Counted from the first letter of the stretch, positions 9,471-22,010 are shown. The stretch: 64,000 bases of DNA from Oricola nitratireducens (GCF_014904745.1 NZ_JACZCS010000050.1:248001-312000); one strand, 5' to 3'. Program-made: numbers and translations. The notes: generated by a model not told the origin, from the sequence alone.

Positions 9471-10088
9471 TTAACGCGAGTAGAACTCGACCACGAGGTT
9501 CGGTTCCATCAGGACCGGATAGGGCACGTCGCCGAGCGACGGTACGCGCGAGAAGGTCGCGACCATCTTGTTGTGGTCGGCTTCGATATATTCCGGCACG
9601 TCGCGTTCTGCGAGCTGGGTCGCTTCGAGAACAAGCGCCATCTGCTTCGACTTTTCGCGCACTTCGATCACGTCACCGACGCGGCAGCGATAGGACGGGA
9701 TGTTGACGCGCGTGCCGTTGACCATCACGTGACCGTGGTTGACGAACTGGCGCGCGGCGAAAATCGTCGGCACGAATTTGGCGCGATAGACGACCGCATC
9801 GAGACGGCTTTCCAGAAGACCGATCAGCTGATCCGGCGTATCGCCCTTGCGGCGCGCGGCTTCCTCGTAGGTCTTGCGGAACTGCTTTTCGGAGATATCG
9901 CCGTAATAGCCCTTCAGCTTCTGCTTGGCGCGCAGCTGCACGCCGAAGTCGGACAGCTTGCCCTTGCGGCGCTGGCCGTGCTGGCCGGGGCCGTATTCGC
10001 GGCGGTTGACCGGGGACTTGGGACGGCCCCAGATGTTTTCGCCCATGCGGCGGTCGAGTTTATATTTGGACGATTCGCGCTTGCTCAT
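9471..10088 (-). CDS. rpsD: 30S ribosomal protein S4
   Basis: A 205-residue S4: the N-terminal [23 protein letters not shown], then [14 protein letters not shown], then an S4 RNA-binding domain ([28 protein letters not shown]). S4 nucleates assembly of the 30S body by binding 16S rRNA and in several bacteria represses its own messenger. Start ATG at 10088 follows AAAGGAA. The gene stands alone with a long structured leader (10089-10256) and its own terminator. Confidence 0.98.
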   Translation of the reverse strand: MSKRESSKYKLDRRMGENIWGRPKSPVNRREYGPGQHGQRRKGKLSDFGVQLRAKQKLKGYYGDISEKQFRKTYEEAARRKGDTPDQLIGLLESRLDAVVYRAKFVPTIFAARQFVNHGHVMVNGTRVNIPSYRCRVGDVIEVREKSKQMALVLEATQLAERDVPEYIEADHNKMVATFSRVPSLGDVPYPVLMEPNLVVEFYSR

Positions 10089-10256
10089 CGCATTTCCTTT
10101 CAAAGAGTTGCACCCAAAACCTAAGGTTTCGGATCAAAGGAAACGCACCCTCCTCTGCCGGCCTTTTTCGCCGACTGACAGGACATGCCACGCACGCTTT
10201 GCGGCCATGTCCACGGGATACGTCAAAGAAAATGCAGGGCCAACAGACCCTGCACA
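10089..10256 (-). promoter_or_regulatory. Structured 5' leader of rpsD
   Basis: From the predicted start of transcription to the rpsD ATG there are about 165 bases with three hairpins on the minus strand: TGCAGGG/CCCTGCA (10233-10254) at the very 5' end, GGACATG/CATGTCC (10181-10212) and an 8-bp stem with one mismatch around TAA (10114-10132) about 26 bases before the ATG. Such a leader could mediate S4 autoregulation or protect the mRNA 5' end. I do not recognise a named S4 leader class. Confidence 0.5.
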
Positions 10257-10262
10257 AGGCGG

Positions 10263-10291
10263 TATCTATAAAGCTAATGCCGAATAGTCAA
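10263..10291 (-). promoter_or_regulatory. Sigma-70 type promoter of rpsD
   Basis: On the minus strand TTGACT (10286-10291) and TAGATA (10263-10268) are separated by 17 bases, close to the housekeeping consensus. Transcription would begin near 10256, at the base of the first leader hairpin. Confidence 0.7.
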
Positions 10292-10390
10292 GCGCTGCCG
10301 GTTCCCTGCCCGTCGTGGCTCCGGCGGTCGACAGATCAAAATCGCGGAGTCACAGTATCCGGTGACAACGGCCAACAACGGGGAATGCCA

Positions 10391-11140
10391 ATGGTTGGTT
10401 CCTACGACGCCTACGAGCCCCTGAATACGCCTATAGAGATCGGTCCCGAAATATGGATCGTCAACGGGCCAGTGCTGCAATGGGGCTACGGCATCCCGAT
10501 CAAATGGCCCTTCCCGACGCGCATGACGATCATCCGCCTGCCGGATGGAGGATTGTGGCTGCATTCGCCGACGCGTCCCGACGAAGCACTGCTGGAAATG
10601 ATCCAATCGCTCGGGCCGGTGCGCCACATCGTTTCGCCGAACATGATCCATCATGTCTCCATCGGTCTGTGGGCCGCGCGCTTTCCGGACGCGAAGGTCT
10701 GGGCGTCGCCGGGTGTCCGCGCGCGCTCGGACGTTACGTTCACCGATGATCTGGCGGATACGCCTCCCGAAGACTGGGCTGCGTCAATCGATCAGCGCAT
10801 TGCGCGCGGCAGCCGCGTGCTCGAGGAAGCGATCTTCTTTCACCAATCCTCGAAGGTTCTGATCCTCACGGACCTTATCGAAAATTTCGAGGACGAGCGC
10901 CTGCACGGTTGGCTCGCCCGCTTCATGTACCGCCTGATTGGCGTTATGGCGCCTGATGGCCACGCGCCGCGCGATCTGCGCGCCACCTTCGCCGGTCACC
11001 ACGACCGGTTGAGGCCCGTTGTCGAATGGATGCTCGCCTGCAAGCCGGAGAAGATCGTCATCGCGCACGGCAAATGGTTCGAGGAGAACGGCGTGGCTGA
11101 AATTCGCCGCGCCTTCTCATGGGTGGACGGGATCGGCTGA
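10391..11140 (+). CDS. DUF4336 domain-containing protein
   Basis: The 249-residue product matches DUF4336, a family distantly related to metallo-beta-lactamase-fold hydrolases. Typical blocks are [19 protein letters not shown] at the N-terminus, [17 protein letters not shown], and [10 protein letters not shown]. The HxHxDH metal motif of true MBL enzymes is not present, so activity is uncertain. ATG at 10391 has GGGGAA five bases upstream; an in-frame ATG at 10385 is an alternative. Its 3' end overlaps that of the converging murI gene by 24 bases. Confidence 0.8.
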   Translation: MVGSYDAYEPLNTPIEIGPEIWIVNGPVLQWGYGIPIKWPFPTRMTIIRLPDGGLWLHSPTRPDEALLEMIQSLGPVRHIVSPNMIHHVSIGLWAARFPDAKVWASPGVRARSDVTFTDDLADTPPEDWAASIDQRIARGSRVLEEAIFFHQSSKVLILTDLIENFEDERLHGWLARFMYRLIGVMAPDGHAPRDLRATFAGHHDRLRPVVEWMLACKPEKIVIAHGKWFEENGVAEIRRAFSWVDGIG

Positions 11141-11950
11141 TGTTTCCAGAGACACCGGCGTCAGGCCAAAGCCTTGCATCAGACGAAGTATTTCCGGCGC
11201 GGGATGACCGGAGGTGAAGACCGCCAGATCCGGCTCGTTTGGCCGCACCGGCAATGTCTCCATGTCCCCGGCAAGCGATTTCGCGCGACGCGCGATCGCC
11301 TCGGACGTGTCGATCCAGTCGACCGGCCACGGCGCTGTCTTGCGGAACCGGTTGACCAGAAAGGGGTAATGCGTGCAGGCCAGCACGACGATGTCGGTGC
11401 GGCGGCCGTCCTTCTCCATAAAGCAGGGCGCGATCTCGCGGCGGACCTCTTCCTCGTCGATCATCTCGCCGCGCATATATGTCTCCGCCATGGCTGCGAG
11501 ATTGTTGCTGCCGACAAGGCGCACATGGCATTTGCTGCCGTATTGGCGGATCAGTTCGCGCGTATATTCCCGCTTGACCGTGCCCGGCGTCGCCAGCACG
11601 GAGACAAGGCCGGAGCGGGTCCGTTCAGCCGCGGGCTTGATCGCCGGAACGGTGCCGACGAAGGTCTCGCCCGGAAAAACCTTGCGTAAGTGATCAATGG
11701 CAAGTGTCGAGGCCGTGTTGCAGGCGATCACGCTGAGCGACGGACGGTATTGCGTCAGCAAGACGGCGAATAGTTCCGTGATGTGCCCGCGCAGCGCGTC
11801 CTCTTCCCAGGCACCATAGGGAAAGGCCGCATCGTCGGCGACATAGACGAAATGCCAGTCGGGCATCAGCACGCGGGCTTCGCGCAGGACGGAAAGTCCT
11901 CCTATGCCGCTGTCGAAGAAAAGCGCGGTACGCGGGCGCTTGTCAGCCAT
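11117..11950 (-). CDS. murI: Glutamate racemase
   Basis: A 277-residue cofactor-independent racemase that makes D-glutamate for peptidoglycan. The two catalytic cysteines are Cys77 in ACNTAS and Cys192 in ACTHYP, and DSGIGGLS (13-20) is the substrate-binding loop. It is co-transcribed with trmJ, whose stop codon overlaps its start by 8 bases. The 3' end overlaps the converging DUF4336 gene. Confidence 0.97.
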   Translation of the reverse strand: MADKRPRTALFFDSGIGGLSVLREARVLMPDWHFVYVADDAAFPYGAWEEDALRGHITELFAVLLTQYRPSLSVIACNTASTLAIDHLRKVFPGETFVGTVPAIKPAAERTRSGLVSVLATPGTVKREYTRELIRQYGSKCHVRLVGSNNLAAMAETYMRGEMIDEEEVRREIAPCFMEKDGRRTDIVVLACTHYPFLVNRFRKTAPWPVDWIDTSEAIARRAKSLAGDMETLPVRPNEPDLAVFTSGHPAPEILRLMQGFGLTPVSLETSADPVHP

Positions 11951-12806
11951 CGGACCGCCCCGCTCCCGTTTGTTTTTTCGTTCGCTTGCCGCCGGCGGAT
12001 ACGCGGCGCGGATCGTCGCCTGGCGACCCGGCGCCGCGCGGATTGGATGGCGAGAAGCGATCGAGGCTGGAGATGATGCCGCGCAGCACGCGGATTTCCT
12101 CCACCGAGAAGCCGGGCCGCGTCAGCACGGCGCGAATGCTTTCCAGCTGCACCGGCTTGCGCTCGGGCGGCCGGAAATAGCCGCGGCTGTCCAGCGCCTG
12201 TTCGAGCTGATCAAACAGGCCGAACAAATGCTCCTTCGGCGCCGGCGCGAATTCCGGTCCGGAAAATGGCGTGTGGCTCTCGGCCGCGAGACCCGATTTC
12301 ATCCACTCGTAGCTCATCAGAAGCACGGCCTGAGCGAGATTGAGCGACGCAAAGGCCGGATTGACCGGAAAGGTCACCAAATCGTCGGCCAGACCCACTT
12401 CCTCATTGTAGAGGCCGAAACGCTCGCGCCCGAAGAGGATCGCAGTTTTCCCGTCCCGACGGTGCATGGTGCGCAATTCGCGCGCCGCGTCTACCGGGCC
12501 GAGCACCGTCTTGAACCCCTCGCGCTGGCGCGCCGTGGTCGCGACGACATACGTGCAATCGGAAAGCGCGTCCGCCACGTTGTCGAAAAGGCTGGCGCGT
12601 TCCAGCACGTGAATGGCGCCGCTGGCTGCGGCCTCCACTTTCGGATTGGGCCAGCCGTCGCGCGGCGATACGAGGCGCAGTTCGGCGAGGCCGAAATTCG
12701 CCATCGCCCGCGCAACCATGCCAATGTTCTCGCCGAGCTGCGGCTCGACCAGCACGATCGCCGGACCTTCCGCGATCATTTCACGGTGCTTGTCTGTTCC
12801 TGCCAT
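11943..12806 (-). CDS. trmJ: RNA 2'-O-methyltransferase of the TrmJ/SpoU family
   Basis: A 287-residue SPOUT-class methyltransferase. [25 protein letters not shown] is the N-terminal block, [39 protein letters not shown] the knot/SAM region. These match TrmJ, which methylates nucleotide 32 of tRNAs. The ATG at 12806 ([10 protein letters not shown]) is preferred over the upstream start at 12944 because the extra 46 residues are not family-like and would run into the icd promoter region. It overlaps murI by 8 bases. Confidence 0.88.
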   Translation of the reverse strand: MAGTDKHREMIAEGPAIVLVEPQLGENIGMVARAMANFGLAELRLVSPRDGWPNPKVEAAASGAIHVLERASLFDNVADALSDCTYVVATTARQREGFKTVLGPVDAARELRTMHRRDGKTAILFGRERFGLYNEEVGLADDLVTFPVNPAFASLNLAQAVLLMSYEWMKSGLAAESHTPFSGPEFAPAPKEHLFGLFDQLEQALDSRGYFRPPERKPVQLESIRAVLTRPGFSVEEIRVLRGIISSLDRFSPSNPRGAGSPGDDPRRVSAGGKRTKKQTGAGRSDG

Positions 12807-12931
12807 GACTTTCGTTCGTTCGATACGGGTGCCTGCACCTGCCACAAACCGGCGCATATGGAAACAAGGAAGCGGCCGAAACAAAGCGCTCGCCGCCTTT
12901 CCGTAAATGCGTTTTTCGACCATGGCATTGT

Positions 12932-12960
12932 TTGCACCGAACATATGGCTTTGCTATAGC
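12932..12960 (+). promoter_or_regulatory. Possible icd promoter
   Basis: TTGCAC (12932-12937) and TATAGC (12955-12960) are separated by 17 bases, 53 bases before the icd start. The match to sigma-70 consensus is moderate. Confidence 0.4.
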
Positions 12961-13012
12961 CACGCCACTTACCCAAGCCGCGCCCGCGGCGCCCATTCAA
13001 TCGAGGATTCCC

Positions 13013-14224
13013 ATGGCAAAGATCAAGGTCGACAATCCGGTCGTAGAGCTGGACGGCGATGAAATGACCCGCATCATCTGGCAGTTCATCAAGGAAAAGC
13101 TCATTCATCCTTATTTGGATGTCGACCTGAAATATTACGACCTCAGTGTCGAGAAGCGCGACGAGACCGACGACCAGATCACGGTCGATGCCGCGAACGC
13201 CATCAAGAAATACGGTGTCGGCGTGAAGTGCGCGACGATCACGCCGGACGAGGCGCGCGTCGAGGAATTCGGCCTGAAGAAGATGTGGCGGTCGCCGAAC
13301 GGGACGATCCGCAACATCCTTGGCGGCGTGATCTTCCGCGAGCCGATCATCTGCAAGAACGTGCCGCGCCTGGTTCCGGGATGGACACAGCCGATCATCG
13401 TCGGCCGTCATGCCTTCGGCGACCAGTACCGCGCGACTGACTTCCGGTTCCCGGGCAAGGGCAAGCTGACGATCAAGTTCGTCGGCGAAGACGGCGCCGA
13501 GATCGAGCACGAAGTGTTCGACGCACCGTCGTCGGGTGTCGCCATGGCAATGTACAACCTCGACGACTCGATCCGCGACTTTGCCCGCGCATCGCTGAAC
13601 TATGCGCTGCAGCGCAAGGTGCCCTGCTATCTCTCGACCAAGAACACCATCCTGAAAGCCTATGACGGGCGCTTCAAGGACATCTTCCAGGAGGTCTACG
13701 AGGCCGAATTCGAGGAGCAGTACAAGGAAGCCAAGATCTGGTACGAACATCGCCTGATCGACGACATGGTGGCAGCGGCGCTGAAATGGTCGGGCGGCTA
13801 TGTCTGGGCCTGCAAGAACTATGACGGCGACGTGCAGTCTGACATCGTGGCGCAGGGATTCGGTTCGCTCGGCCTGATGACTTCGGTGCTGATGACGCCG
13901 GACGGCAAGACCGTCGAGGCAGAAGCCGCTCACGGCACGGTGACACGCCATTACCGCCAGCACCAGAAAGGCCAGGAAACCTCGACCAACTCCATCGCCT
14001 CGATCTTCGCCTGGACGCGGGGCCTGGCGCACCGGGCCAAGCTCGACGACAACAAGGAACTGGCGAAATTCGCGGCGACGCTCGAGAAGGTCTGCGTCGA
14101 CACCGTCGAAGGCGGCTTCATGACCAAGGACCTGGCGCTGCTGATCGGCCCGGACCAGCCCTGGCTGTCGACGACCGGCTTCCTCGACAAGATCGACGAG
14201 AACCTGCAGAAGGCAATGGCGTAA
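13013..14224 (+). CDS. icd: NADP-dependent isocitrate dehydrogenase
   Basis: A 403-residue homodimeric IDH of the eukaryote-like subfamily usual in rhizobia; it converts isocitrate and NADP+ to 2-oxoglutarate, CO2 and NADPH in the citric acid cycle. Family blocks visible include [46 protein letters not shown] and [11 protein letters not shown]. The start at 13013 (MAKIKV) follows GAGG and gives the normal length. It has its own promoter region and appears monocistronic. Confidence 0.97.
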   Translation: MAKIKVDNPVVELDGDEMTRIIWQFIKEKLIHPYLDVDLKYYDLSVEKRDETDDQITVDAANAIKKYGVGVKCATITPDEARVEEFGLKKMWRSPNGTIRNILGGVIFREPIICKNVPRLVPGWTQPIIVGRHAFGDQYRATDFRFPGKGKLTIKFVGEDGAEIEHEVFDAPSSGVAMAMYNLDDSIRDFARASLNYALQRKVPCYLSTKNTILKAYDGRFKDIFQEVYEAEFEEQYKEAKIWYEHRLIDDMVAAALKWSGGYVWACKNYDGDVQSDIVAQGFGSLGLMTSVLMTPDGKTVEAEAAHGTVTRHYRQHQKGQETSTNSIASIFAWTRGLAHRAKLDDNKELAKFAATLEKVCVDTVEGGFMTKDLALLIGPDQPWLSTTGFLDKIDENLQKAMA

Positions 14225-14255
14225 ACGCCGGACGCAAACCAGCCGGAGGGATGCC

Positions 14256-14612
14256 GTGAACGAGACGTTTCGCACCCTCTGGCGCACCAACCGGCTGTTG
14301 ATGATCGCGTTCGCGATCGCCCTTTTCTTCACGGTCGTGTTCGGCGCCCGCACGGTCGCCTTCTACGTCTACTGGTCCGGACACCAGAATGTCGCCGTCG
14401 CCGGCTGGATGCCGCCCGGCTATGTGGCGAAGTCCTATCGCGTCGATATCGCGGTGGTGCGCCAGGCGCTCGGCCTCGATCCGCAGGCACGTGACCGGCG
14501 GCCTATCGCGCGGATCGCGCACGACCGCGGAGTGCCGGTGCAAAGCCTCATTCGCGACGTCAACGAGGCGCTTGCAAAGGCGAAATCCGGTGAGGCGCCG
14601 GCGGGACAATGA
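14256..14612 (+). CDS. Small membrane protein of unknown function
   Basis: A 118-residue protein with one membrane helix (about 16-38, LMIAFAIALFFTVVFGARTVAFYVYW) and a basic soluble tail. It starts with GTG after a good GGAGG. Its stop codon overlaps the DedA start by 4 bases (ATGA), so the two are translationally coupled, which hints at a role with that membrane protein. No recognised domain. Confidence 0.75.
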   Translation: MNETFRTLWRTNRLLMIAFAIALFFTVVFGARTVAFYVYWSGHQNVAVAGWMPPGYVAKSYRVDIAVVRQALGLDPQARDRRPIARIAHDRGVPVQSLIRDVNEALAKAKSGEAPAGQ

Positions 14613-15214
14613 CGGAGACGATCCTCGCCGTCTTTTCGCTTTACGGCGCGCCGGCGCTGTTCGCGATCATCGCCGCCGGCCAGTTCGGCCTGCCCCTGCC
14701 GACCTCGATCCTGCTTCTGACCGCGGGCGCACTGCAGGCCGACGGGAACCTGTCGTTCTGGCAGCTATACGCCTGGGGCCTTGCCGGCGCCGTCGCCGGC
14801 GATCACGCGGGTTACGCGGCCGGACGTTTCGCCGCCGCCGCCTTTCGCGACCGGATCGACCGCTCGCGGAGGCTGCAGGAGAATTTGAAGAAGTCCGAAC
14901 GGTTCACACGCAAATGGGGCGACGGCAGCGTCTTCCTGAGCCGCTGGCTGTTCACGCCGATCGGACCGTGGATCAACCTGACCAGCGGATTGTCTCTGCA
15001 TCCGCTGCACCGGTTCACGCTCGCCGACATCGCCGGAGAGATCATCTGGATCGGCGGCTATCTTCTGCTCGGAAGCCTGTTTGCGCAATCGATCGCGCAG
15101 ATTGCCGACATCGTCGCCAATGCCGCCTGGATGATTGGCGCCGGCGTGATCACGATTCTGCTCGGCTGGCAATTGCTGATCCGCTTCAGGCGGATCAGGA
15201 AAGCCGGCCGGTAA
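14609..15214 (+). CDS. DedA/VTT family membrane protein
   Basis: The 201-residue product is a DedA-family (VTT/SNARE-associated) polytopic inner-membrane protein. GQFGLPLPTSILLLTAGAL is the N-terminal re-entrant block and FLSRWLFTPIGPWINLTSGL matches the conserved F/G-xR-xx-P region. DedA proteins are implicated in undecaprenyl phosphate or phospholipid flipping and proton-dependent homeostasis. The gene overlaps its small upstream partner and ends 5 bases from the converging alaS. Confidence 0.9.
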   Translation: MTETILAVFSLYGAPALFAIIAAGQFGLPLPTSILLLTAGALQADGNLSFWQLYAWGLAGAVAGDHAGYAAGRFAAAAFRDRIDRSRRLQENLKKSERFTRKWGDGSVFLSRWLFTPIGPWINLTSGLSLHPLHRFTLADIAGEIIWIGGYLLLGSLFAQSIAQIADIVANAAWMIGAGVITILLGWQLLIRFRRIRKAGR

Positions 15215-15219
15215 TTTCG

Positions 15220-17880
<2,661 letters not shown>

Positions 17881-17996
17881 GAATACCTGCCTGAAAAGAC
17901 CCGGAAATGCCCCGGAAGGGCCTTGCCATAGCCAATCCGGATGCATCCTGTCCAGCATATCGGCGACGGCGCCCGCGCAATCAAGCGGCCATCATC

Positions 17997-18034
17997 CCCA
18001 ACAACGAACCCGGCGGCCTTTCCGGCCACCGGGT
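17997..18034 (-). terminator. Probable recA terminator
   Basis: ACCCGG-C-GGCC and GGCC-A-CCGGGT form a strong hairpin with a 5-base loop, and the minus strand continues TCGTTGTT. It lies 45 bases past the recA stop and upstream of alaS. The T tract is broken by G, so some read-through into alaS is possible. Confidence 0.6.
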
Positions 18035-18078
18035 CGCTGCAGAATCGTTTTGATTTGAGGCGCGAAACCGCGCCGCGA

Positions 18079-19167
18079 TCACGCCTCGGCGACGCTGTCG
18101 TCTTCCTGGTCGCCCGGTCCTCCCTGCTCCAGGAATTTCTCGGCGATCAGGCCGGCATTCTGGCGTAGCGCCAGTTCGATCTCGTCGGCGATCTCGACAT
18201 TGTCGCGCAGGAACTGCTTGGAATTCTCGCGCCCCTGGCCGAGCCGCTGGCTGTTATAGGAGAACCACGCGCCAGACTTTTCGACGATGCCGGCCTTGAC
18301 ACCGAGATCGATCAGTTCGCCGGTCTTGGAGACGCCCTCGCCATACATGATATCGAATTCGACCTGCTTGAAGGGCGGCGCCATCTTGTTCTTGACGACC
18401 TTGACGCGGGTCTGGTTGCCGACGACCTCGTCGCGGTCCTTGACGGCGCCGATGCGGCGAATGTCGAGGCGCACGGAGGCATAGAATTTCAGCGCGTTGC
18501 CGCCCGTCGTTGTTTCCGGAGATCCGAACATCACCCCGATCTTCATGCGGATCTGGTTGATGAAGATCACCATGGTGTTGGAACGCGAGATCGAGGCGGT
18601 CAGCTTGCGCAGCGCCTGGCTCATCAGGCGGGCCTGAAGACCCGGCAGGGAATCGCCCATCTCGCCCTCGATCTCGGCGCGCGGCGTCAGCGCAGCCACC
18701 GAGTCGACCACCAACACGTCACAGGCGCCGGAGCGCACCAGCGTGTCGGCGATTTCAAGCGCCTGCTCGCCGGTATCGGGCTGCGAAATCAGAAGATCCT
18801 CGAGCGCGACACCCAGCTTGCGGGCATAGACCGGATCGAGCGCATGTTCGGCGTCGACGAAGGCGCAGATACCACCATTCTTCTGGGCTTCGGCGATGGT
18901 CTGCAGCGCCAGCGTCGTCTTGCCGGAGCTTTCCGGCCCGTAAATCTCGATGACGCGTCCCTTCGGCAGACCGCCGATGCCGAGCGCGATATCCAGTCCG
19001 AGAGAGCCTGTCGAGATCGTCTCGATCTCGACGACCTGCTCGTTGGCGCCGAGCCGCATGATGGACCCCTTGCCGAAGGTCCGCTCGATCTGCGAGAGCG
19101 CCGCATCCAGTGCTTTTGACTTGTCCACCTGTTTGTCCTCAACCAGACGCAAACTGTTCTGAGCCAT
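18079..19167 (-). CDS. recA: Recombinase RecA
   Basis: A 362-residue RecA: Walker [10 protein letters not shown] (77-85), Walker [10 protein letters not shown], the L2 region with [17 protein letters not shown], and an acidic C-terminal tail. It forms filaments on single-stranded DNA, drives homologous recombination and triggers LexA cleavage. The start at 19167 follows GTGAGGG. A LexA-like site lies within its promoter (see 19227-19255), consistent with SOS control. Confidence 0.99.
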   Translation of the reverse strand: MAQNSLRLVEDKQVDKSKALDAALSQIERTFGKGSIMRLGANEQVVEIETISTGSLGLDIALGIGGLPKGRVIEIYGPESSGKTTLALQTIAEAQKNGGICAFVDAEHALDPVYARKLGVALEDLLISQPDTGEQALEIADTLVRSGACDVLVVDSVAALTPRAEIEGEMGDSLPGLQARLMSQALRKLTASISRSNTMVIFINQIRMKIGVMFGSPETTTGGNALKFYASVRLDIRRIGAVKDRDEVVGNQTRVKVVKNKMAPPFKQVEFDIMYGEGVSKTGELIDLGVKAGIVEKSGAWFSYNSQRLGQGRENSKQFLRDNVEIADEIELALRQNAGLIAEKFLEQGGPGDQEDDSVAEA

Positions 19168-19226
19168 GTTTCCCTCACCCTTAGGTTATCGCCGCATACC
19201 GCGCAAACTGCAAATTGTCCCAAATA

Positions 19227-19255
19227 TTTGTACGCTATTTGTTCTTATTTTGCAA
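19227..19255 (-). promoter_or_regulatory. recA promoter with LexA-like (SOS) site in the spacer
   Basis: On the minus strand TTGCAA (19250-19255) and TACAAA (19227-19232) are 17 bases apart. On the plus strand GTAC-N7-GTTC (19230-19244) fits the alphaproteobacterial SOS box GTTC-N7-GTTC with one mismatch and lies between and over these elements, where LexA would occlude RNA polymerase. Confidence 0.6.
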
Positions 19256-19433
19256 TCCATCTATCGTATTGAAAAAACACGGAAAAGAGAATTCGTTTTG
19301 TTTATGTTCTCTTAACGGTCCTGCGCTGCGCGGCCTAGCATGGCCGTTTCCCCGCGACGTCCGCCATTGATCTTTGCCTGATTCTGCCGACATTGGCGCC
19401 GTTAAAACGGTACGGTGCGAATCTGGAGGCAGC

Positions 19434-20408
19434 GTGGAGCAAATCGCGGACAATCCATTCGCCCTGCTCGGCGTCGGCGGCGCCCATGTCGACCGGATCG
19501 GCCGTGTCTCGGGCCGCTACTATCCCGGCGCGTCCAATCCCGGCCATCTGACGTCGTCCGTCGGTGGCGGCGCGCTCAATGCGCTGCGTAATGCCGGGCT
19601 GCGCGGCATTGGCGCAACGGGACTGATCTCGGCGCGCGGCGGCGACCATGACGGCGCGATCGTCGGTGACACGATCGAAAAGGCCGGCATCACGGACATG
19701 TCGGCGGTGTTTCTCGACCGGCGAACCGCCAGCTACACGGCCATCCTGGATATCGGCGGCGACCAGGTCGCCGGCCTCGCCGACATGGAAATCTACGAGA
19801 CCGCCCTGCCCCGCCAGTTGCGCCGCAAGGCGCTTCGCGATGCCGTGGCCGACGCGAACGCCCTGCTTGTCGACGCCAACCTGCCCGTCGCGGCGCTGCA
19901 AACGATTTGCGATCTAGCTACGGCACCGGTCTACGCCATCGCCATCTCGCCAGTAAAAGCCGAGCGGCTTCTTGCCGTCACCGGCCGGATCGACACGGTG
20001 TTCATGAACCAGCGCGAAATGGAGGCGCTCGCTGCCGAAACATCAGTCAAGGGCCTGACGGGACTTGCCGCGCGCGGTTTCAGGCGCGCTGTCGTGACCG
20101 GCGGATCCGGACCGGTCCTGGTGCTCGACGGCGACAATCGCTTCGCGGTTTCGCAACCAAAGGCGGTGGAGATCACCGACGTCACCGGCGCGGGCGATGC
20201 GCTTGCGGGCGCGACGATCGCGGCGCTGGTGCAATCGCCGGAAATCACGCTCGCCGAAGCAGTGCGCGACGGCATTGCCGCGGCGCAACTGACGATCCGG
20301 ACGATCGGCCCCATCGCCGAACGGTTGACCGGCGCGGCATTCGCGGCCATTCGGGCGCAAACCGCTATCCATGCACTGCCCGCCGGCATAGAGGACGAAA
20401 CCACGTGA
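19434..20408 (+). CDS. psuK: PfkB family kinase, probable pseudouridine kinase
   Basis: A 324-residue PfkB/ribokinase-family sugar kinase. The N-terminal GVGGAHVDRIGRVSG block binds the sugar and DVTGAGDALAGATIAAL is the C-terminal signature with the catalytic Asp in GAGD. The function as pseudouridine kinase (pseudouridine to its 5'-phosphate) is inferred from the four-base overlap with psuG. GTG at 19434 is chosen over 19374 because GGAGG lies just upstream and the kinase fold starts there. Confidence 0.85.
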   Translation: MEQIADNPFALLGVGGAHVDRIGRVSGRYYPGASNPGHLTSSVGGGALNALRNAGLRGIGATGLISARGGDHDGAIVGDTIEKAGITDMSAVFLDRRTASYTAILDIGGDQVAGLADMEIYETALPRQLRRKALRDAVADANALLVDANLPVAALQTICDLATAPVYAIAISPVKAERLLAVTGRIDTVFMNQREMEALAAETSVKGLTGLAARGFRRAVVTGGSGPVLVLDGDNRFAVSQPKAVEITDVTGAGDALAGATIAALVQSPEITLAEAVRDGIAAAQLTIRTIGPIAERLTGAAFAAIRAQTAIHALPAGIEDETT

Positions 20409-21331
20409 TCTCCACGACCAGATCCAGGGAAGTCGCCGAAGCGCTTGAAACCGGCAAGCCGGTCGTCGCGCTCGAATCGACCATCATCACCCACGGCATG
20501 CCTTTTCCGGACAATCTGGCGATGGCGCGGTCGGTGGAGGCGCTGATCCGCGCCGAGGGCGCCGTGCCCGCGACCATCGCGGTGATCGACGGTGTGCTGC
20601 ATATCGGTATCGAGGACGCACAGGCCGAGGCTCTGGCGCAAGCGAAGGATCCGCTGAAACTGTCACGCGCCGACCTCGCCTTTGCGATGGCGCGCGGGCT
20701 TACCGGCGGAACCACCGTCGCGGCGACGATGATGGCGGCGCATATGGCGGGCATCGCCGTGTTCGCGACCGGCGGCATCGGCGGCGTCCACCGCGGCGCG
20801 GAAACGAGCTTCGACGTTTCGGCCGACCTGGAAGAACTGGCGCGCACGCCGGTCACGGTCGTCTGCGCCGGCGCGAAAGCCATTCTCGACCTGCCGAAAA
20901 CGTTAGAGATTCTCGAAACGCGCGGCGTGCCCGTCATCGCCTTCGGCCAGGATGGCTTTCCGGCCTTCTGGTCGCGCGACAGCGGCCTCACCGCGCCGCT
21001 GAGGCTCGACGACGTTGCGGCGATCGCCGAGTTCATGGCGGCGCGCACGCAGCTCGCCGCGTTTGGCCATGGCGGCATGCTGATCGCCAATCCCGTTCCC
21101 GCCGCCGACGAAATTCCGCTAGGTGAGATGTCGGCGGTGATCGAACGGGCGGTGCGCGAGGCCGAGGAAGCAGGCGTCAGCGGCAAGCAGGTGACGCCTT
21201 GGCTGTTGGCGCGCATCCTCGACATCACCGGCGGAAAGAGCCTGAAGACCAATGTCGCGCTGGTCGAGAACAATGCGAGGCTCGCCGCGCAAATCGCCGT
21301 CGCCCATACGGCGAAACAGGCAGGCGCCTGA
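20405..21331 (+). CDS. psuG: Pseudouridine-5'-phosphate glycosidase
   Basis: The 308-residue product matches PsuG, which cleaves the C-C glycosidic bond of pseudouridine 5'-phosphate to uracil and ribose 5-phosphate. Diagnostic stretches are VVALESTIITHGMPFPDN, TVAATMMAAHMAGI, FATGGIGGVHRG and ANPVPAADEIP. It starts with GTG whose last bases form the psuK stop (GTGA overlap), so the two genes are coupled and form a complete pathway for recycling pseudouridine from RNA breakdown. No dedicated transporter is adjacent. Confidence 0.95.
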   Translation: MISTTRSREVAEALETGKPVVALESTIITHGMPFPDNLAMARSVEALIRAEGAVPATIAVIDGVLHIGIEDAQAEALAQAKDPLKLSRADLAFAMARGLTGGTTVAATMMAAHMAGIAVFATGGIGGVHRGAETSFDVSADLEELARTPVTVVCAGAKAILDLPKTLEILETRGVPVIAFGQDGFPAFWSRDSGLTAPLRLDDVAAIAEFMAARTQLAAFGHGGMLIANPVPAADEIPLGEMSAVIERAVREAEEAGVSGKQVTPWLLARILDITGGKSLKTNVALVENNARLAAQIAVAHTAKQAGA

Positions 21332-21396
21332 CCGCATCGCCGCTGTGACCGAATGCACACCGCCTGCTGGTGGCGTCGCCTAGGCTCTCCTCATCG

Positions 21397-21414
21397 CCAC
21401 GGACAAATCCGTGG
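21397..21414 (+). other. Hairpin in the BA14K gene leader
   Basis: CCACGGA and TCCGTGG pair around CAAA just before the ribosome-binding site (GAGGAGA) of the next gene. It may stabilise or regulate the message. Confidence 0.4.
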
Positions 21415-21436
21415 CCCACAAAGAGGAGACAAGGTA

Positions 21437-21925
21437 ATGAAAACCATCTCGATCAAGACCACCGTCGCCGCCCTCGCAACGGCCGCGACCCTTTTGACCT
21501 CCGGCATCGCCCCGATGGCCCAGGCCAGCGCCGGACCGCTCGGCCAGCCGAAGATCATCGCCCCGAATCCGATTCCGCCCGGCCCCTGCGCCACCAAGCC
21601 GTGGCTATGCAAGCAAGGTGGTTTCAAGCTGCCGCCTGCCGGTCCCGGCCCGCTGCCGCCGGCTCCGCCGCCGCCTGCCCCGCCAGCTCCGTCGGCGGGC
21701 ATCGATCCCGGCGCGCTTGCCGCCATGGGCATCGTCGGCGGGCTGATCGCGGGCGCGGCAATCGCCAATGCCGCCAACAAGAACGCGATTCCGGTCGAGC
21801 CCGCCAGTGATGCGAACGCGCACCTGAACTGGTGCTATTCCAAATACAAGAGCTTCCGCGAGTGGGATAATTCCTGGCAGCCGTATCACGGTCCGCGCAA
21901 GCAGTGCATCTCGCCGTATTACTGA
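21437..21925 (+). CDS. BA14K family exported protein
   Basis: A 162-residue protein with a signal peptide (about 1-29), a Pro-rich central linker ([12 protein letters not shown]), a short hydrophobic Gly/Ala segment that may be a membrane helix, and a C-terminal BA14K module [19 protein letters not shown] ending in [12 protein letters not shown]. The two Cys of this module are conserved in the family. BA14K of Brucella is an immunoreactive lectin-like protein. GAGGAGA precedes the ATG at 21437. Confidence 0.85.
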   Translation: MKTISIKTTVAALATAATLLTSGIAPMAQASAGPLGQPKIIAPNPIPPGPCATKPWLCKQGGFKLPPAGPGPLPPAPPPPAPPAPSAGIDPGALAAMGIVGGLIAGAAIANAANKNAIPVEPASDANAHLNWCYSKYKSFREWDNSWQPYHGPRKQCISPYY

Positions 21926-21982
21926 GGCGACGCATCCGGTTGACGCCGGTCATGCTCCCCCGCGCGGCGTCACCCGCTCCCG

Positions 21983-22010
21983 CCCCGGAAGCCTTGCCAG
22001 GCTTTCGGGG
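21983..22010 (+). terminator. Possible terminator after the BA14K gene
   Basis: A 12-bp stem with one mismatch (CCCCGGAAGCCT with AGGCTTTCGGGG, loop TGCC) lies between the BA14K gene and the Crp/Fnr gene. The following bases are only weakly T-rich, so it may instead act as a processing or leader hairpin. Confidence 0.45.

Noticed and set aside
10224-10254. Minus-strand intrinsic terminator
   Set aside because: It has a stem and a T-rich tail, but no minus-strand gene lies upstream and it starts right at the predicted rpsD transcription start. I treat it as a leader hairpin.
19306-19320. Second LexA-like site (GTTC-N7-GGTC) upstream of psuK
   Set aside because: One mismatch in a very short motif, not placed over a convincing promoter; probably chance.
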